Assembly (NCBI GenBank): GCA_004017535.1
Contig: SAJS01000009.1
Coordinates: 184,963 to 248,962, forward strand
Direction of reading: 5' to 3'
Source of the DNA: Mesorhizobium sp.
GTDB lineage: Bacteria; Pseudomonadota; Alphaproteobacteria; Rhizobiales; Rhizobiaceae
Length of the DNA: 64,000 bases
Notes under the pieces: generated by a model
Told to the model about the DNA's origin: nothing
Database searches by the model: none
The model's input: the letters and a program-made list of their open reading frames with translations, nothing else
In this document: piece by piece, positions 45,270-54,921 of the stretch
Layout of the letters: each line of letters opens with the position of its first letter
How positions within the stretch are numbered: the stretch's first letter is position 1
Position numbers and translations under genes: made by a program

Positions 45270-46358
45270 TCACTGCTCGTTATCATGCTGGGTCGTCCCA
45301 ACCATTTCGCTTCGCATCAGCCAAAGGCCTGGGACCATCGGCAGCCAGAGTGTGAAACCGCGCAGGATCAAGGTGGCGGCGAGACTGCCTTCGATGCCGC
45401 TTCCCATAACGTGGAGCAGGCCTGTGCAGGTTCCCTCGAAAGTGCCCAGGCCGAGGGGGATTGGCGAGAGCGTTGCCACCCCTGAAGCCAGGACGAAGCT
45501 CAGGAATGCGCTGATCGGATCAACGGCGAGCCCGATCGAGCGGGCGGCGATCCATAATGTCGCCGCGTCCAGAAGAAAGACGCCAATCTGCAGAAGGAAC
45601 GCTTCAAGGATGAGTTTTCCGTCGCGCAGCATGTCTGCGCGGGCGCTGGCGAGAATCTGAGCCATCTTCGCCACCGGCGGCCAGCGAAGCGCGGCCTCCG
45701 GGATAATTCGCCCTGGTCGCCGGATCAGGAGGAAGGTGGCGAGGACCAACGCCAGAAGAACGATGACGAAAGCGATCGCAAGCGGAAACCAGGCTGCGCC
45801 GAGGTCGCCGCTGTGCCACAAAATCGCGAAGGCCAATAGACCGACTAGCAGGTAGCTCGCATAGTAGGAGAAGGCGTCAACCAGCAGCGCTGTCATGACC
45901 AGCGATGGGGCCACTCCCCGCCGCGCCAGCCCTTTCGCGACGATCATCGTGCCGCTCAAGCCGCTGGAGGGGAGCGCCTGATTTGCAAAAAGCTGGACGA
46001 CCGCAAGCTTGAACAGGCCAGCAAACGACTGCCGGATTCCGGCACGCGAAAGAATCCTCAACCAGACGGCAGCGGCACAGGCATAGGTGGACATCTGAAA
46101 TGCAACCGCTGCGGCAAGCCAGAGGGGATCGGCGGATTTCAGGGTGGAAAGGAAAACCTGAAGGTCGCCGAAGTGAAGTGCAAAGCTGACAATCACACCC
46201 AAGAGAAGCAGGCCGGACAGCCAGCCGACCGCAATGCCGATGCCCGGAAGCTCGACGTCGGGAAGGCTAGGCACGGATTCGGGATGGATGGCCTGCTCTT
46301 CTCCTTTGCGAGGCTGGGTTGCGTCCTGTCGATGCTGGAGGGAAGTCTCCCCGCTCAA
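45270..46358 (-). CDS. YbhN/UPF0104-family membrane protein (LPG synthase TM-like)
   Basis: A 362-residue inner-membrane protein with about eight hydrophobic segments after a polar 45-residue N-terminus. Conserved features of the flippase-like family are LFANQALPSSGLSGTMIVAK and ASGVATLSPIPLGLGTFEG. Relatives include the membrane domain of lysylphosphatidylglycerol synthase without its catalytic part. The start overlaps the stop of the upstream lipoprotein gene (ATGA), so the two are coupled. A role in lipid translocation or envelope change is plausible but unproven. Confidence 0.83.
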   Translation of the reverse strand: MSGETSLQHRQDATQPRKGEEQAIHPESVPSLPDVELPGIGIAVGWLSGLLLLGVIVSFALHFGDLQVFLSTLKSADPLWLAAAVAFQMSTYACAAAVWLRILSRAGIRQSFAGLFKLAVVQLFANQALPSSGLSGTMIVAKGLARRGVAPSLVMTALLVDAFSYYASYLLVGLLAFAILWHSGDLGAAWFPLAIAFVIVLLALVLATFLLIRRPGRIIPEAALRWPPVAKMAQILASARADMLRDGKLILEAFLLQIGVFLLDAATLWIAARSIGLAVDPISAFLSFVLASGVATLSPIPLGLGTFEGTCTGLLHVMGSGIEGSLAATLILRGFTLWLPMVPGLWLMRSEMVGTTQHDNEQ

Positions 46359-46633
46359 GGGCGCCCAACCCTAGAGGGCGGGAGATAGGTTCGCATCTGA
46401 AAGCCGGTGACGATCGGAGGCGGCGAGAAGTTCCTGAAGCCAACTCGCGGCTCGTCGCAGTTTGGGTCGAATTCGCCGAACGGAACCGAGCGATGACATT
46501 GAGGTACGCTCGGATGTGGGTTGCTGGAGGTTCCAATAGAGCCCGTGGTCTGCGAGCACCCGGCAACCGTCACAAGCAAAACTACCGAGGCAACTAATTT
46601 ACCGCCCGTGCGGACAAGACTTACACTTGACAT
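46355..46633 (-). CDS. Small lipoprotein, CDxPxxGF family
   Basis: A 92-residue protein with a lipoprotein signal peptide (LVASVVLLVTVAGC; lipobox VAGC). The mature part contains EFDPNCDEPRVGFRNF, similar to KFDADCDCPKKGYKGF in the lipoprotein at 32023-32226. GAAGGG lies before the ATG. It is translationally coupled to the YbhN-type gene and has an FNR-type site upstream. Confidence 0.6.
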   Translation of the reverse strand: MSSVSLVRTGGKLVASVVLLVTVAGCSQTTGSIGTSSNPHPSVPQCHRSVPFGEFDPNCDEPRVGFRNFSPPPIVTGFQMRTYLPPSRVGRP

Positions 46634-46941
46634 AGCTACGCCCTTCCCTACTTGAACAAAAGCATTTTGATTAATTATTTACCATGTTCTGTTCAGGGAT
46701 TCTTTGTCTCAGATCAAATCGCGATATGGATTTGAAAACACGGGAGATGGACGCATCGAGCGTCGCATTTTCATGCGGTCCTACAATCCCTCGGCTCTGC
46801 TTTCCGAAGCGGACCCATGATCAGCGGCGGCTTGCACAAACGGATCAACTAGACGGACCTTGACGGGCGTGGTTCAGACTCGGAGACGAAGCTCGCGTGC
46901 CGCTCCATGCCATTGATCGCAAGGTGGAATTGGCACCGGCG
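46634..46941. other. Intergenic region with an FNR-type site
   Basis: 308 bases between the start of the lipoprotein operon and the end of the nitroreductase gene. The part 46640-46720 is AT-rich and holds the promoter site at 46704. No gene or terminator is evident in the rest. Confidence 0.5.
46704..46717 (-). promoter_or_regulatory. FNR/FixK-type site (one mismatch)
   Basis: TTGTC-TCAG-ATCAA ends 70 bp upstream of the lipoprotein start at 46633, in an AT-rich promoter-like stretch. Confidence 0.5.
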
Positions 46942-47520
46942 TCACCGGCACCAAACGATCCTGATCTTCTTGCGAGGTGTCGGCGCCGGGAGAGCCGATG
47001 GATGGCCAAGAACGATCGGCGCAGTCGGGTGCCAGTCGGCGGGGATACCGAGTTCGGCCTTGACGGACGGGTCGTTCAGCCACGCACGTGAAAGGCCGAT
47101 CCAGCATGTGCCCAGGCCTTTCGCATGCGCTGCCAGCATGAAATTTTCGCCGGCCAGGCAGCAATCCTCGGATGACTGCCTTTCGCCGTCGATGGCGCAG
47201 ATGACGACGAGCGCGGCCGCGCCGTGGAATATCTCGAAGGCAGGATCAGCGACATGCGTGGCAAGCGGCGAACCGGCGGGCAGATGCGCCAGCGCGTAGC
47301 GGCTCGCCTCTGCCGACAGCGCATGCAGGTGTTCTGTTCCGCGCACGATGGCAAAGGCCCAAGGCTGAAGATTGATGGCGCTTGGCGCAAGAACGGCCGC
47401 TCCGACAAGCTCTTCAACGGTAATGTCGTCGACAGGCTCGCCCGTGAACACCCGCACCGCACGGCGCGTCCGCAATGCATCCATCAATTCCTTGCCACGC
47501 TCCTCATTTGTATTCACCAA
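46942..47520 (-). CDS. Nitroreductase-family flavoprotein
   Basis: A 192-residue protein of the NAD(P)H-dependent FMN nitroreductase family. Seen: the FMN-phosphate-binding start ALRTRRAVRVFTGEPVDD, the LAPSAINLQPWAF motif and the later GLGTCWIGLSRAW. Natural substrates of such enzymes are often quinones or flavins. It lies 24 bp after the exported protein gene on the same strand and probably shares its FNR-type promoter. A nitroreductase-like gene is also a known member of the mycobacterial DosR regulon. Confidence 0.88.
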   Translation of the reverse strand: MVNTNEERGKELMDALRTRRAVRVFTGEPVDDITVEELVGAAVLAPSAINLQPWAFAIVRGTEHLHALSAEASRYALAHLPAGSPLATHVADPAFEIFHGAAALVVICAIDGERQSSEDCCLAGENFMLAAHAKGLGTCWIGLSRAWLNDPSVKAELGIPADWHPTAPIVLGHPSALPAPTPRKKIRIVWCR

Positions 47521-47544
47521 CGGATGTGCCGTTCCGCGGTTGTG

Positions 47545-48144
47545 TCACAGCGCGATGTAACCGCCCGCTTCATCCAGGAGCGACACGGATGACCGCAGCA
47601 ATTCCTCAAGGCACTTTGCAAAGCCGTTTTGAACCTCGGCCGGTGGGGCTGCGGAGATTTTGTAGGACCACGTGCTTCCCGCGGTCGCCAAGGTCAATTC
47701 GAAGTCCCCGCCGACGAACGCTTGCAGGAAGTTACTGGCTACGACCCGGTCGAGTGTCGCTGCCATGATCCCGCCGTCCTTGTGGACTTCGTAATCCATA
47801 TCGTCCGCGGACCGGAAAGTATGGAATGTGAATGTTGCAGCCGACAGATCCAAGAGCTGGAGCTCTTCCGATAGTGGTTGGTGCGCGGCCATCGTTATGA
47901 AGCCGATTGCGACGGATGCATTCGACTTGTCGTAGCCGGCGAATGCGGTGAACTCGACCAATTCCGGCGTCGCGGGATTTTGCATGTCGAGTGTGATTTC
48001 GCAGATCTTGGCGTCATCGGTCTCGTCAAGATTGTAGGTGTAGCCGATTGCGTCAGGCACGATGGTGCCGGCGACAGCTACCGGCATATTAATCCCGGCC
48101 AAACCAGCGATAAGTGCCGCGCGGGCGAACAGGGACCTCACCAT
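47545..48144 (-). CDS. Exported protein of unknown function
   Basis: A 199-residue protein. The N-terminal signal peptide is MVRSLFARAALIAGLAGINM with cleavage near AVAG. The mature part is acidic and probably beta-rich, with one Cys near each end (AKICEITLDM and GFAKCLEELL) that could pair in the periplasm. I do not recognise the family. GGGGGGC just upstream supports ATG 48144; the frame is open to 48195. It is the first gene of a unit with the nitroreductase, driven by the FNR-type site at 48201. Confidence 0.7.
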   Translation of the reverse strand: MVRSLFARAALIAGLAGINMPVAVAGTIVPDAIGYTYNLDETDDAKICEITLDMQNPATPELVEFTAFAGYDKSNASVAIGFITMAAHQPLSEELQLLDLSAATFTFHTFRSADDMDYEVHKDGGIMAATLDRVVASNFLQAFVGGDFELTLATAGSTWSYKISAAPPAEVQNGFAKCLEELLRSSVSLLDEAGGYIAL

Positions 48145-48200
48145 GCCCCCCTTTTCGTAGAGTAGCTCGGAAAGAATATCCGCGTTCGTCGCCATCTTGA

Positions 48201-48214
48201 TTGATGCGCGTCAA
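48201..48214 (-). promoter_or_regulatory. FNR/FixK-type site (TTGAT/GTCAA)
   Basis: TTGAT-GCGC-GTCAA lies 56 bp upstream of the exported protein start at 48144. One half site is TTGAT and the other, read on the opposite strand, TTGAC; both variants recur across the island. Confidence 0.65.
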
Positions 48215-48347
48215 GAAAGGCAGAAATCAAACCTGCGGTGCTCAGTGTGCGTGACGGAGGTCGGGGCAACGCGTTCGCCTGCGCTGATGTCATGCCGCAG
48301 CTGGTCGGTTGCATTTCAGCAATGAAGATCACCCGGCCATATGCGAC

Positions 48348-48361
48348 TTGACGCTTGTCAA
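48348..48361 (+). promoter_or_regulatory. FNR/FixK-type site (symmetric TTGAC)
   Basis: TTGAC-GCTT-GTCAA is a perfect inverted repeat 102 bp before the frameshifted universal stress protein gene at 48464. The distance is longer than at most other sites. Confidence 0.5.
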
Positions 48362-48463
48362 TGCCGGATCGGCAAATTCCGGAAAAATGCGGCGTTGAGC
48401 TAACCAGAGCAATGGACGCCGACCAGCGGCAATGCTGATCGGGCGCAGGTCGGAGGGCGATTG

Positions 48464-48885
48464 ATGCAGCATATTCTGCTGGCGACGGATGGTTCGAAGA
48501 GCGCGAGCCGGGCAACGAGCGTGGCCGCGAATCTGTCGCGAGCCATGGGCAGCAGGCTGTCCATTCTCACGGTTGGCGAAACCCTATCCGAAGACGTGAA
48601 GCAGTTCGCACGGGCGGAAACGTCGCCGACGCGATCGAAGGGTTTTCTGATCGGCTGCTGCGGCAGGCAAGGACTGTTGCCGAAAGGGCGGGCGTTTCGG
48701 TCGTTCACACCCAATCAGGCTGGGGTGATCCCGCCGAAGTGATCATCGAATTCGCACAGCGGGAGAAGGTGGATGCCATCGTGGTTGGCCGGCGCGGCCG
48801 CGGCAGACTGACCGGATTGCTTATGGGGAGCGTCTCGCAAAAATTGGTGAGCTTGGCGCCTTGCACTGTCGTTGTTGTGCCGTGA
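48464..48885 (+). pseudogene. Universal stress protein gene with one frameshift
   Basis: The frame starts MQHILLATDGSKSASRATSV as in single-domain UspA proteins. It runs to about 48615 (DVKQFARAE) and then needs a one-base shift to continue as DAIEGFSDRLLRQARTVAER, AEVIIEFAQREKVDAIVVG and RRGRGRLTGLLMGSVSQKLV, ending TVVVVP at 48885. The ATP-binding loop is in the second part, so the unshifted product of 92 residues would not function. GGAGGG precedes the start. It is either a recent single-base lesion or a sequencing error. Confidence 0.75.
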
Positions 48886-48936
48886 TGCTGCCGATGCGGG
48901 ATCGGTAATAAGCTGCAGCTTCTGAACAGCGTCGGT

Positions 48937-49964
<1,028 letters not shown>

Positions 49965-49968
<4 letters not shown>

Positions 49969-50441
49969 GGTGCCTCGCTATGCTGCGGAGTTGCGACGCC
50001 GAGGTCGACGATCGCCTTGTGCAATCCTGCGGGGGACAACTTTGTCCAATCCTTCGCAGCTTCCTTTATGACCGCAGCGCTGAGCTTCGGAGAGCGCTTC
50101 TGACGGAGCAGTCCAAGCATTCGCGGTTCTGCCACGATCGCCAGTCTGTCGAACTCATGGGCGGCATGGCGGCGCTCCAGTTGTTCGATCAGCATGTCGG
50201 CAAAGGCCGCCTCCTGCTCACGAACAGGATCTGAATGATACTCCATGGCGGAGCGGCGAGACCCTTCAGAGGCGAAGCTGCGCCCCGGCCGGTCAGCCAT
50301 GATCTCGCGCAACTGCTTCTGGTCGGTCTCGAAAGTCAGATCATGCAGCCTATCTGCGGCGTCACCGGTTGCCTCCAGATTGCGCACGATGCGACCGCGA
50401 GCGCCATCAGCGATCAGTACCCAGGTAGTCGTTGGTTTCAT
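49965..50441 (-). CDS. Host-attachment protein family
   Basis: A 158-residue protein of the family named for attachment to host cells (PF10116 type). It begins TTWVLIADGARGRIVRNLEA, a fold related to archaeal release factor-like domains, and ends with KLSAAVIKEAAKDWTKLSP. The biochemical role is unclear; the release-factor relationship hints at ribosomes rather than adhesion. I start it at ATG 50441, preceded by GGGGAGTTAAC; a longer open frame to 50912 is not protein-like. It lies 29 bp after the hibernation factor gene and overlaps the CheB-type gene. Confidence 0.8.
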
Positions 50442-50470
50442 TGTTAACTCCCCTGTCCGGCGGCTCAGCT

Positions 50471-51025
50471 TTACGAAGCAATGGTCACAGCTGACGCATG
50501 GGGACCCTGTGCGCCGGCGCGCTCCGAAAAGCGAACCTCCACTCCCTTGGTCAACGCAGACCATTGCTTTTCTGACGCCATGCTCTCGCGGCGAAAGAAG
50601 AACTCCCGTCCATCCTGTGCCACAATGAATCCATAACCTTCTTCGGGCACCAGCCGGGCAATCGTGCCGCGTAGCGTTTCGGGATGGGACTTGACCCGAT
50701 AGCCACTGCTTTTGCGGACGTGATCTTCCAACTGGCGTTGTGCCGCGTTGAAGCTGTCCCTGATCGCGACGTAGACATCTTCGTGAGCGCGGTTCTCCTC
50801 GTGTTCCCTGCCGGTCACGATTTCCAGTCCGGGAACAGTGACGTCGACCTGCACACGGTAGATGCGCCCTTTGTGGCCGTGCCTGTGCGGAGCCTCCACC
50901 AGGACCGCACATGACGTTATTCGGTCATGGAAGCGGGTCAGCCTGCCAATCCGTTCGCGAACCACCTCTTCTATCGAGGCTGAGGGTTCCATTCCGCGGA
51001 ACCGTATCTGCGGCTCAATCTGCAT
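50471..51025 (-). CDS. Ribosome hibernation factor-like domain fused to a cold-shock domain
   Basis: A 184-residue protein. Residues about 1-115 match the HPF/RaiA fold that binds the decoding centre of inactive ribosomes (IRFRGMEPSASIEEVVRERI, then VYVAIRDSFNAAQRQLEDHV). Residues about 118-184 are a cold-shock-like domain (RGTIARLVPEEGYGFIVAQD, then REFFFRRESM) with an RNP1-like motif. In ordinary long HPF proteins the C-terminal part is a different dimerisation domain, so this is an alternative architecture. It heads an operon with the host-attachment and CheB-type genes behind an FNR-type site. Confidence 0.85.
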   Translation of the reverse strand: MQIEPQIRFRGMEPSASIEEVVRERIGRLTRFHDRITSCAVLVEAPHRHGHKGRIYRVQVDVTVPGLEIVTGREHEENRAHEDVYVAIRDSFNAAQRQLEDHVRKSSGYRVKSHPETLRGTIARLVPEEGYGFIVAQDGREFFFRRESMASEKQWSALTKGVEVRFSERAGAQGPHASAVTIAS

Positions 51026-51084
51026 GGCAATTCCACACCTGATGAATTGACCCGAAACTTTGCCATGATTGGGGCGCCCGGCAA

Positions 51085-51098
51085 TTGACCGGGATCAA
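51085..51098 (-). promoter_or_regulatory. FNR/FixK-type site (TTGAC variant)
   Basis: TTGAC-CGGG-ATCAA lies 59 bp upstream of the hibernation factor start at 51025. It also faces the plus strand, but the first gene there is more than 500 bp away. Confidence 0.7.
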
Positions 51099-51652
51099 AG
51101 TCGTCGCGACATGCTGGTGCGAGAGGCGTCGATGGGCTGCGGTCGGCGTCGCCTTGCCATTGGCATTGGCAACCGACAGCACGCATCATGCAAGATCCTC
51201 CGGTAAAAGGCAGAATTGGATTATTTTGAACGAGCGAGCAGCGCGCACGCTCGAAGGCCGTGGCTTTCCTGAAAGGCGATCCATACGGCCGAACCAGCGC
51301 GCACGTCGCCCGCATCATCAAGGACATTCAGCTGAGGCCGCAGCCCGGTGAAGGCTTGCCAGGACCTGGCCACCCCGGCGCGGGAGTTCCATGTCGTGGT
51401 GACGACCGCGGATCAATGACCAGTTCGACCACGGCGTAATTGATGGCTACTCGCGCTCGATGCGAGAAGTGGCGAATTCCACCGCGGAAATTTGCCGTTG
51501 TTGGACTGAGGGCGCGACCCAAGGACAATTCGCATGTGCCGCCCATTCGCGCCAGAAGCTTATCTCGAGAGGATTTGCTTCAAATCAATAACGGCCGCTC
51601 AGCAGTTCGCTATCAGTCGATCAGTTTTCGGTGAGCGACTAGGTATAATCCC
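51099..51652. other. Intergenic region, possible decayed YoeB-type toxin
   Basis: About 550 bases with no intact gene. On the plus strand, 51314-51460 gives RIIKDIQ, then GEGLPGPG, then (after a shift and a stop) RINDQFDHGV. This order loosely recalls YoeB toxins, whose pattern is IKDIQR...GKPEPL...WSRRINDEHRLVY. The match is weak and broken. The FNR-type site at 51575 belongs to the next gene. Confidence 0.25.
51575..51588 (+). promoter_or_regulatory. FNR/FixK-type site (one mismatch)
   Basis: TTGCT-TCAA-ATCAA ends 64 bp before the small protein gene at 51653. One position of the left half differs from consensus. Confidence 0.45.
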
Positions 51653-51970
51653 ATGACCAGCTATCGCGTGACGTTCTTCAAGAACCTCCTCAATTCGAAT
51701 GGCCATCAATTCAAGTGCCCGCAAGGCACAGTCGAAATTCGGCGAGCGCGCAATCTGGACCGCGCATTCCAGGCCGCTGAGCGACGGTACGAACGCGCGA
51801 AAAAAATCTGCAACTGGACACTATATGCTGATGTTGCCGAGTTGGAGACAGCGGAGGACAGCGGCAGCTCGCTGCACTTGGTTGAGCCTTCGTCACACGA
51901 GCAATTTACGCCGAACCCCTGCGGGCGGCGTGGCTCGGCCCACGTTGGTCATGCGGTCTCCCACGGCTGA
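51653..51970 (+). CDS. Small cytosolic protein of unknown function
   Basis: A 105-residue protein starting MTSYRVTFFKNLLNSNGHQF and KCPQGTVEIRRARNLDRAFQ. The first 70 residues look like a compact alpha/beta domain (RAFQAAERRYERAKKICNWT, then LYADVAELE) that I have met in short rhizobial hypothetical proteins. The tail after about residue 72 is low-complexity and may be a frameshifted extension. No membrane or signal segment is present. It sits behind an FNR-type site like its neighbours. Confidence 0.55.
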   Translation: MTSYRVTFFKNLLNSNGHQFKCPQGTVEIRRARNLDRAFQAAERRYERAKKICNWTLYADVAELETAEDSGSSLHLVEPSSHEQFTPNPCGRRGSAHVGHAVSHG

Positions 51971-52247
51971 ACGGGCTATTATCGGTCCTGCACATTCCGA
52001 TCGCGCCAATTTCGATCGCGCCGGTGGGTCGGCCGGACATCCAGGCGCACGCCTGTTGGAGCCCATACCTCGGCACTGGCATTCTGATATCATTTCCTTC
52101 CAGTGCGTGGGATTACTTAGGAGAATTGCCTAGGGAAAAAACCGAATTGTTTGAAAGCCCTCTTTGCGTTGAAAGTTGAGACCTGCCGATATCGAAAATC
52201 GAGCGACGGCAACATTCATCGCAACGGCATACTTAAGGAGAGGGCCT
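51971..52247. other. Intergenic region
   Basis: 277 bases without a convincing gene. It is AT-richer toward the right end, where a promoter for the next small gene is likely. No consensus FNR-type site was found in it. Confidence 0.4.
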
Positions 52248-52448
52248 ATGATCCTCTACTTTCATCCCGCATCACGAGGCATCGTAACGACAATCGGCAT
52301 GAGCATATCCTCCGGTCGCGTGTCTGCTGCAGCCGCGCTGCGCAGATTCGTGAGAGACCTGTTCGATCCCTATCGGCCCGAGCTTCACTATATGCGCGGC
52401 CCCGGGCCGAGGTGGCGCGAGAAGAACGACAAGCTGGGCGTAAGGTAG
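52248..52448 (+). CDS. Small basic protein of unknown function
   Basis: A 66-residue frame preceded by a strong AAGGAGAGGGCCT ribosome-binding site. The product begins MILYFHPASRGIVTTIGMSI and has a basic, aromatic middle (ALRRFVRDLFDPYRPELHYM) and a polar tail. No family is recognised. It lies 181 bp before the sugar transporter operon on the same strand. Confidence 0.5.
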   Translation: MILYFHPASRGIVTTIGMSISSGRVSAAAALRRFVRDLFDPYRPELHYMRGPGPRWREKNDKLGVR

Positions 52449-52560
52449 GATACGCGAACGCGCTCGTGAACCACCTTGCTCGGCGCGATTGCTCCGCCTT
52501 CGCACGCCATCCCGTCCGGCAGTCGCCGAACGTTGCTCCGCGCGGCGGCTGGCGCCAAAT

Positions 52561-52574
52561 CTGATTCAAATCAA
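52561..52574 (+). promoter_or_regulatory. FNR/FixK-type site (one mismatch)
   Basis: CTGAT-TCAA-ATCAA ends 55 bp before the sugar-binding protein gene at 52630, which is the normal spacing in this island. Confidence 0.5.
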
Positions 52575-52629
52575 AGAAACGGCCACCGGAGAAGAGCAAT
52601 GTAAAGGCCCACTCGGAGGGAGGAATGAA

Positions 52630-53892
52630 ATGCATCTTCTCAAACAAACTACGGCGATCGCGTTTGGACTTGGCCTCTTGATGGCAACCACGGCCGCCCA
52701 TGCGGGCGGCACCGTCGAGGTGCTTCACTGGTGGACGTCCGGCGGCGAGGCGAAGGCCGTCGGCGAACTGAAGAAATCGTTCGAGAGCCAAGGCGGAACC
52801 TGGATCGACTCGCCGATTGCCGGCGGCGGCGGCGATGCCGCGATGACAGCGCTGCGCGCCCGCGTTGTCGCCGGCAATCCGCCTGCTGCCGTCCAGCTGA
52901 AGGGGCCAGGCATTCAGGAATGGGCACGGCAGGATGTGCTCAACGACGTTGACGAGGTCGCCCAAAAGGAGCAGTGGGACAAGGTCCTGCCGCCGGTTCT
53001 GGCGGCCATCATGAAATATGACGGCAAGTATGTTGCCGCGCCCGTGAATATCCATCGGGTCGATTGGTTCTGGGCCAACCCGGCGGTGCTGGCCAAGGTC
53101 GGCATCAGCGAGATGCCCAAGACATGGGACGAATTCAACGCCGACGCTGACAAGTTGAAGACTGCCGGTATCACGCCTCTGGCCCACGGTGGCCAGCCTT
53201 GGCAAGACGCCACTATCTTCGAGAACGTCGTGCTAGGCATCGGTGGCGCCGACTTCTACCGCAAGGCAATGGTTGAACTCGATCCGAACGCGCTGACGAG
53301 CGATACCATGGTCAAGTCGTTCGACCAACTGCGCAAGCTGCGCGGCTATGTCGACGCGAACTTCTCGGGCCGCGACTGGAACCTCGCCACTGCCATGGTC
53401 ATGCGAGGCGAGGCTGCGTTCCAGATCATGGGCGATTGGGCCAAAGGCGAGTTCCTGGCGGCGGGCAAGAAGCCCGGCGTCGATTTCGTCTGCGCTCCCA
53501 CTCCTGGTGGCGCATTCAACCTGAATGCAGACAGCTTCACCTTCTTCAAGGTGCACGGCGCAGACCGGCTGGAGGGTCAAAAGGTGCTGGCGAGCCTGAT
53601 TATGTCGCCCGGCTTCCAGGAGACATTCAATCTCGCAAAAGGCTCCATTCCGGCGCGCACGGATGTCAGCCTCGACAAGTTCGATGCCTGCGCGGTGAAG
53701 TCGCACGAGGATCTGCTAGCGGCCATCGAGAACAACACGCTTGTTCCGTCGGTTGCACATGAGATGGCGGTGCCGCGCAGCGTGCGCGGCGAGTTCCTCG
53801 ATCTCGTGACGAAGTTCTTCAACTCGGACATGAGCTCGGCGGATGCGGTCAAGGAACTGGCCGCGGCCGTCAAGCGCGCACAGACCGAGTAA
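52630..53892 (+). CDS. ABC sugar transporter, periplasmic binding protein (glucose/mannose type)
   Basis: A 420-residue periplasmic binding protein. A signal peptide (LLKQTTAIAFGLGLLMATTA, cleavage near AHAGG) is followed by the family-1 sugar-binding fold: TVEVLHWWTSGGEAKAVGEL, then GKYVAAPVNIHRVDWFWANP and ETFNLAKGSIPARTDV. It resembles GtsA-type glucose/mannose-binding proteins. GGGAGGAATGAA supports ATG 52630; the frame is open to 52489. It heads an operon with two permeases, an ATPase and a PfkB kinase, with glucokinase facing it from downstream, so glucose is the likely substrate. Confidence 0.9.
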   Translation: MHLLKQTTAIAFGLGLLMATTAAHAGGTVEVLHWWTSGGEAKAVGELKKSFESQGGTWIDSPIAGGGGDAAMTALRARVVAGNPPAAVQLKGPGIQEWARQDVLNDVDEVAQKEQWDKVLPPVLAAIMKYDGKYVAAPVNIHRVDWFWANPAVLAKVGISEMPKTWDEFNADADKLKTAGITPLAHGGQPWQDATIFENVVLGIGGADFYRKAMVELDPNALTSDTMVKSFDQLRKLRGYVDANFSGRDWNLATAMVMRGEAAFQIMGDWAKGEFLAAGKKPGVDFVCAPTPGGAFNLNADSFTFFKVHGADRLEGQKVLASLIMSPGFQETFNLAKGSIPARTDVSLDKFDACAVKSHEDLLAAIENNTLVPSVAHEMAVPRSVRGEFLDLVTKFFNSDMSSADAVKELAAAVKRAQTE

Positions 53893-54018
53893 TGACAGGC
53901 AGGGCTGGGCCGCGGGCGCGGCCCGGTCCTCATGGGCTGCGGCACGATGTCGAAACAACACCGCTGGCGATTGCGTAAAATCGCCGATCGTAAAGCTACC
54001 GAGCGGGGAATTTGAGGA

Positions 54019-54921
54019 ATGTCACAGGCGGCCAAGCGGGGATTGGCGGCGCGTCGTATCCTTGAGCGCCAGTTGCCGAAAATCGTCGTCTCGCCGCTCT
54101 TCGCAGCAAGCCTGTTCTTCGTCTACGGCTTCATCGCGTGGACCGTCTACATCTCCTTCACCCGCTCCGGAGTGCTGCCTAGCTACACGCTTGACGGGCT
54201 CAGCCAGTACATCCGCCTTTGGGCCACGCCGCGCTGGCAAGTGGCACTCAGCAACCTCTTCATCTTCTGCACCTTGTTCATCACGCTCTGCACCGTCATC
54301 GGAGTGCTGCTCGCGATCCTCCTTGACCAGCGCATCCGGATCGAGGGGGTGATCCGGACCGTCTACCTCTATCCGATGGCGCTCTCGTTCATCGTCACGG
54401 GCACCGCGTGGAAGTGGATCCTCAATCCCGGATTGGGCATAGAGCGGCTGATGCACAGCCTGGGATTTGCCAATTTCCATTTCGATTGGCTGGTGAACCC
54501 GCAGATGGCGATCTACACCGTCGTCATCGCCGGCGTCTGGCAGTCCTCGGGTTATGTGATGGCTCTGTTCCTGGCCGGCCTTCGCTCGGTCGACGACGAG
54601 ATCATCAAGGCCGCGGCAATCGATGGCGCCGGTCCGTTGCGCACCTATGCCAGCGTCGTGCTGCCGATCATGCGGCCGGTATTCCTGTCATCCTTCATCA
54701 TCCTGGCCCATCTGGCGATCAAGAGCTTCGACCTTGTCGTCGCGCTCACCGGGGGCGGGCCGGGTTACGCCACCGATATGCCGGCCACCTTCATGTACTC
54801 CTTCGCGTTCCAGCGCAGCGAACTCGGCACCGCCGCGGCAAGCGCCGTCATGATGCTGGCGACGATCCTCGCGGTCATTGTCCCCTACCTCTATTCCGAA
54901 TTGCGGGGGGCCAGCAAATGA
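54019..54921 (+). CDS. ABC sugar transporter permease 1
   Basis: A 300-residue inner-membrane permease with six spans (first at about 24-45, ending ILAVIVPYLYSELRG). The EAA loop reads EIIKAAAIDGAGPLRTYASV, contacting the ATPase. It belongs to the MalF/GtsB-type group. It lies 126 bp after the binding protein gene and overlaps the second permease (ATGA). Confidence 0.92.
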   Translation: MSQAAKRGLAARRILERQLPKIVVSPLFAASLFFVYGFIAWTVYISFTRSGVLPSYTLDGLSQYIRLWATPRWQVALSNLFIFCTLFITLCTVIGVLLAILLDQRIRIEGVIRTVYLYPMALSFIVTGTAWKWILNPGLGIERLMHSLGFANFHFDWLVNPQMAIYTVVIAGVWQSSGYVMALFLAGLRSVDDEIIKAAAIDGAGPLRTYASVVLPIMRPVFLSSFIILAHLAIKSFDLVVALTGGGPGYATDMPATFMYSFAFQRSELGTAAASAVMMLATILAVIVPYLYSELRGASK

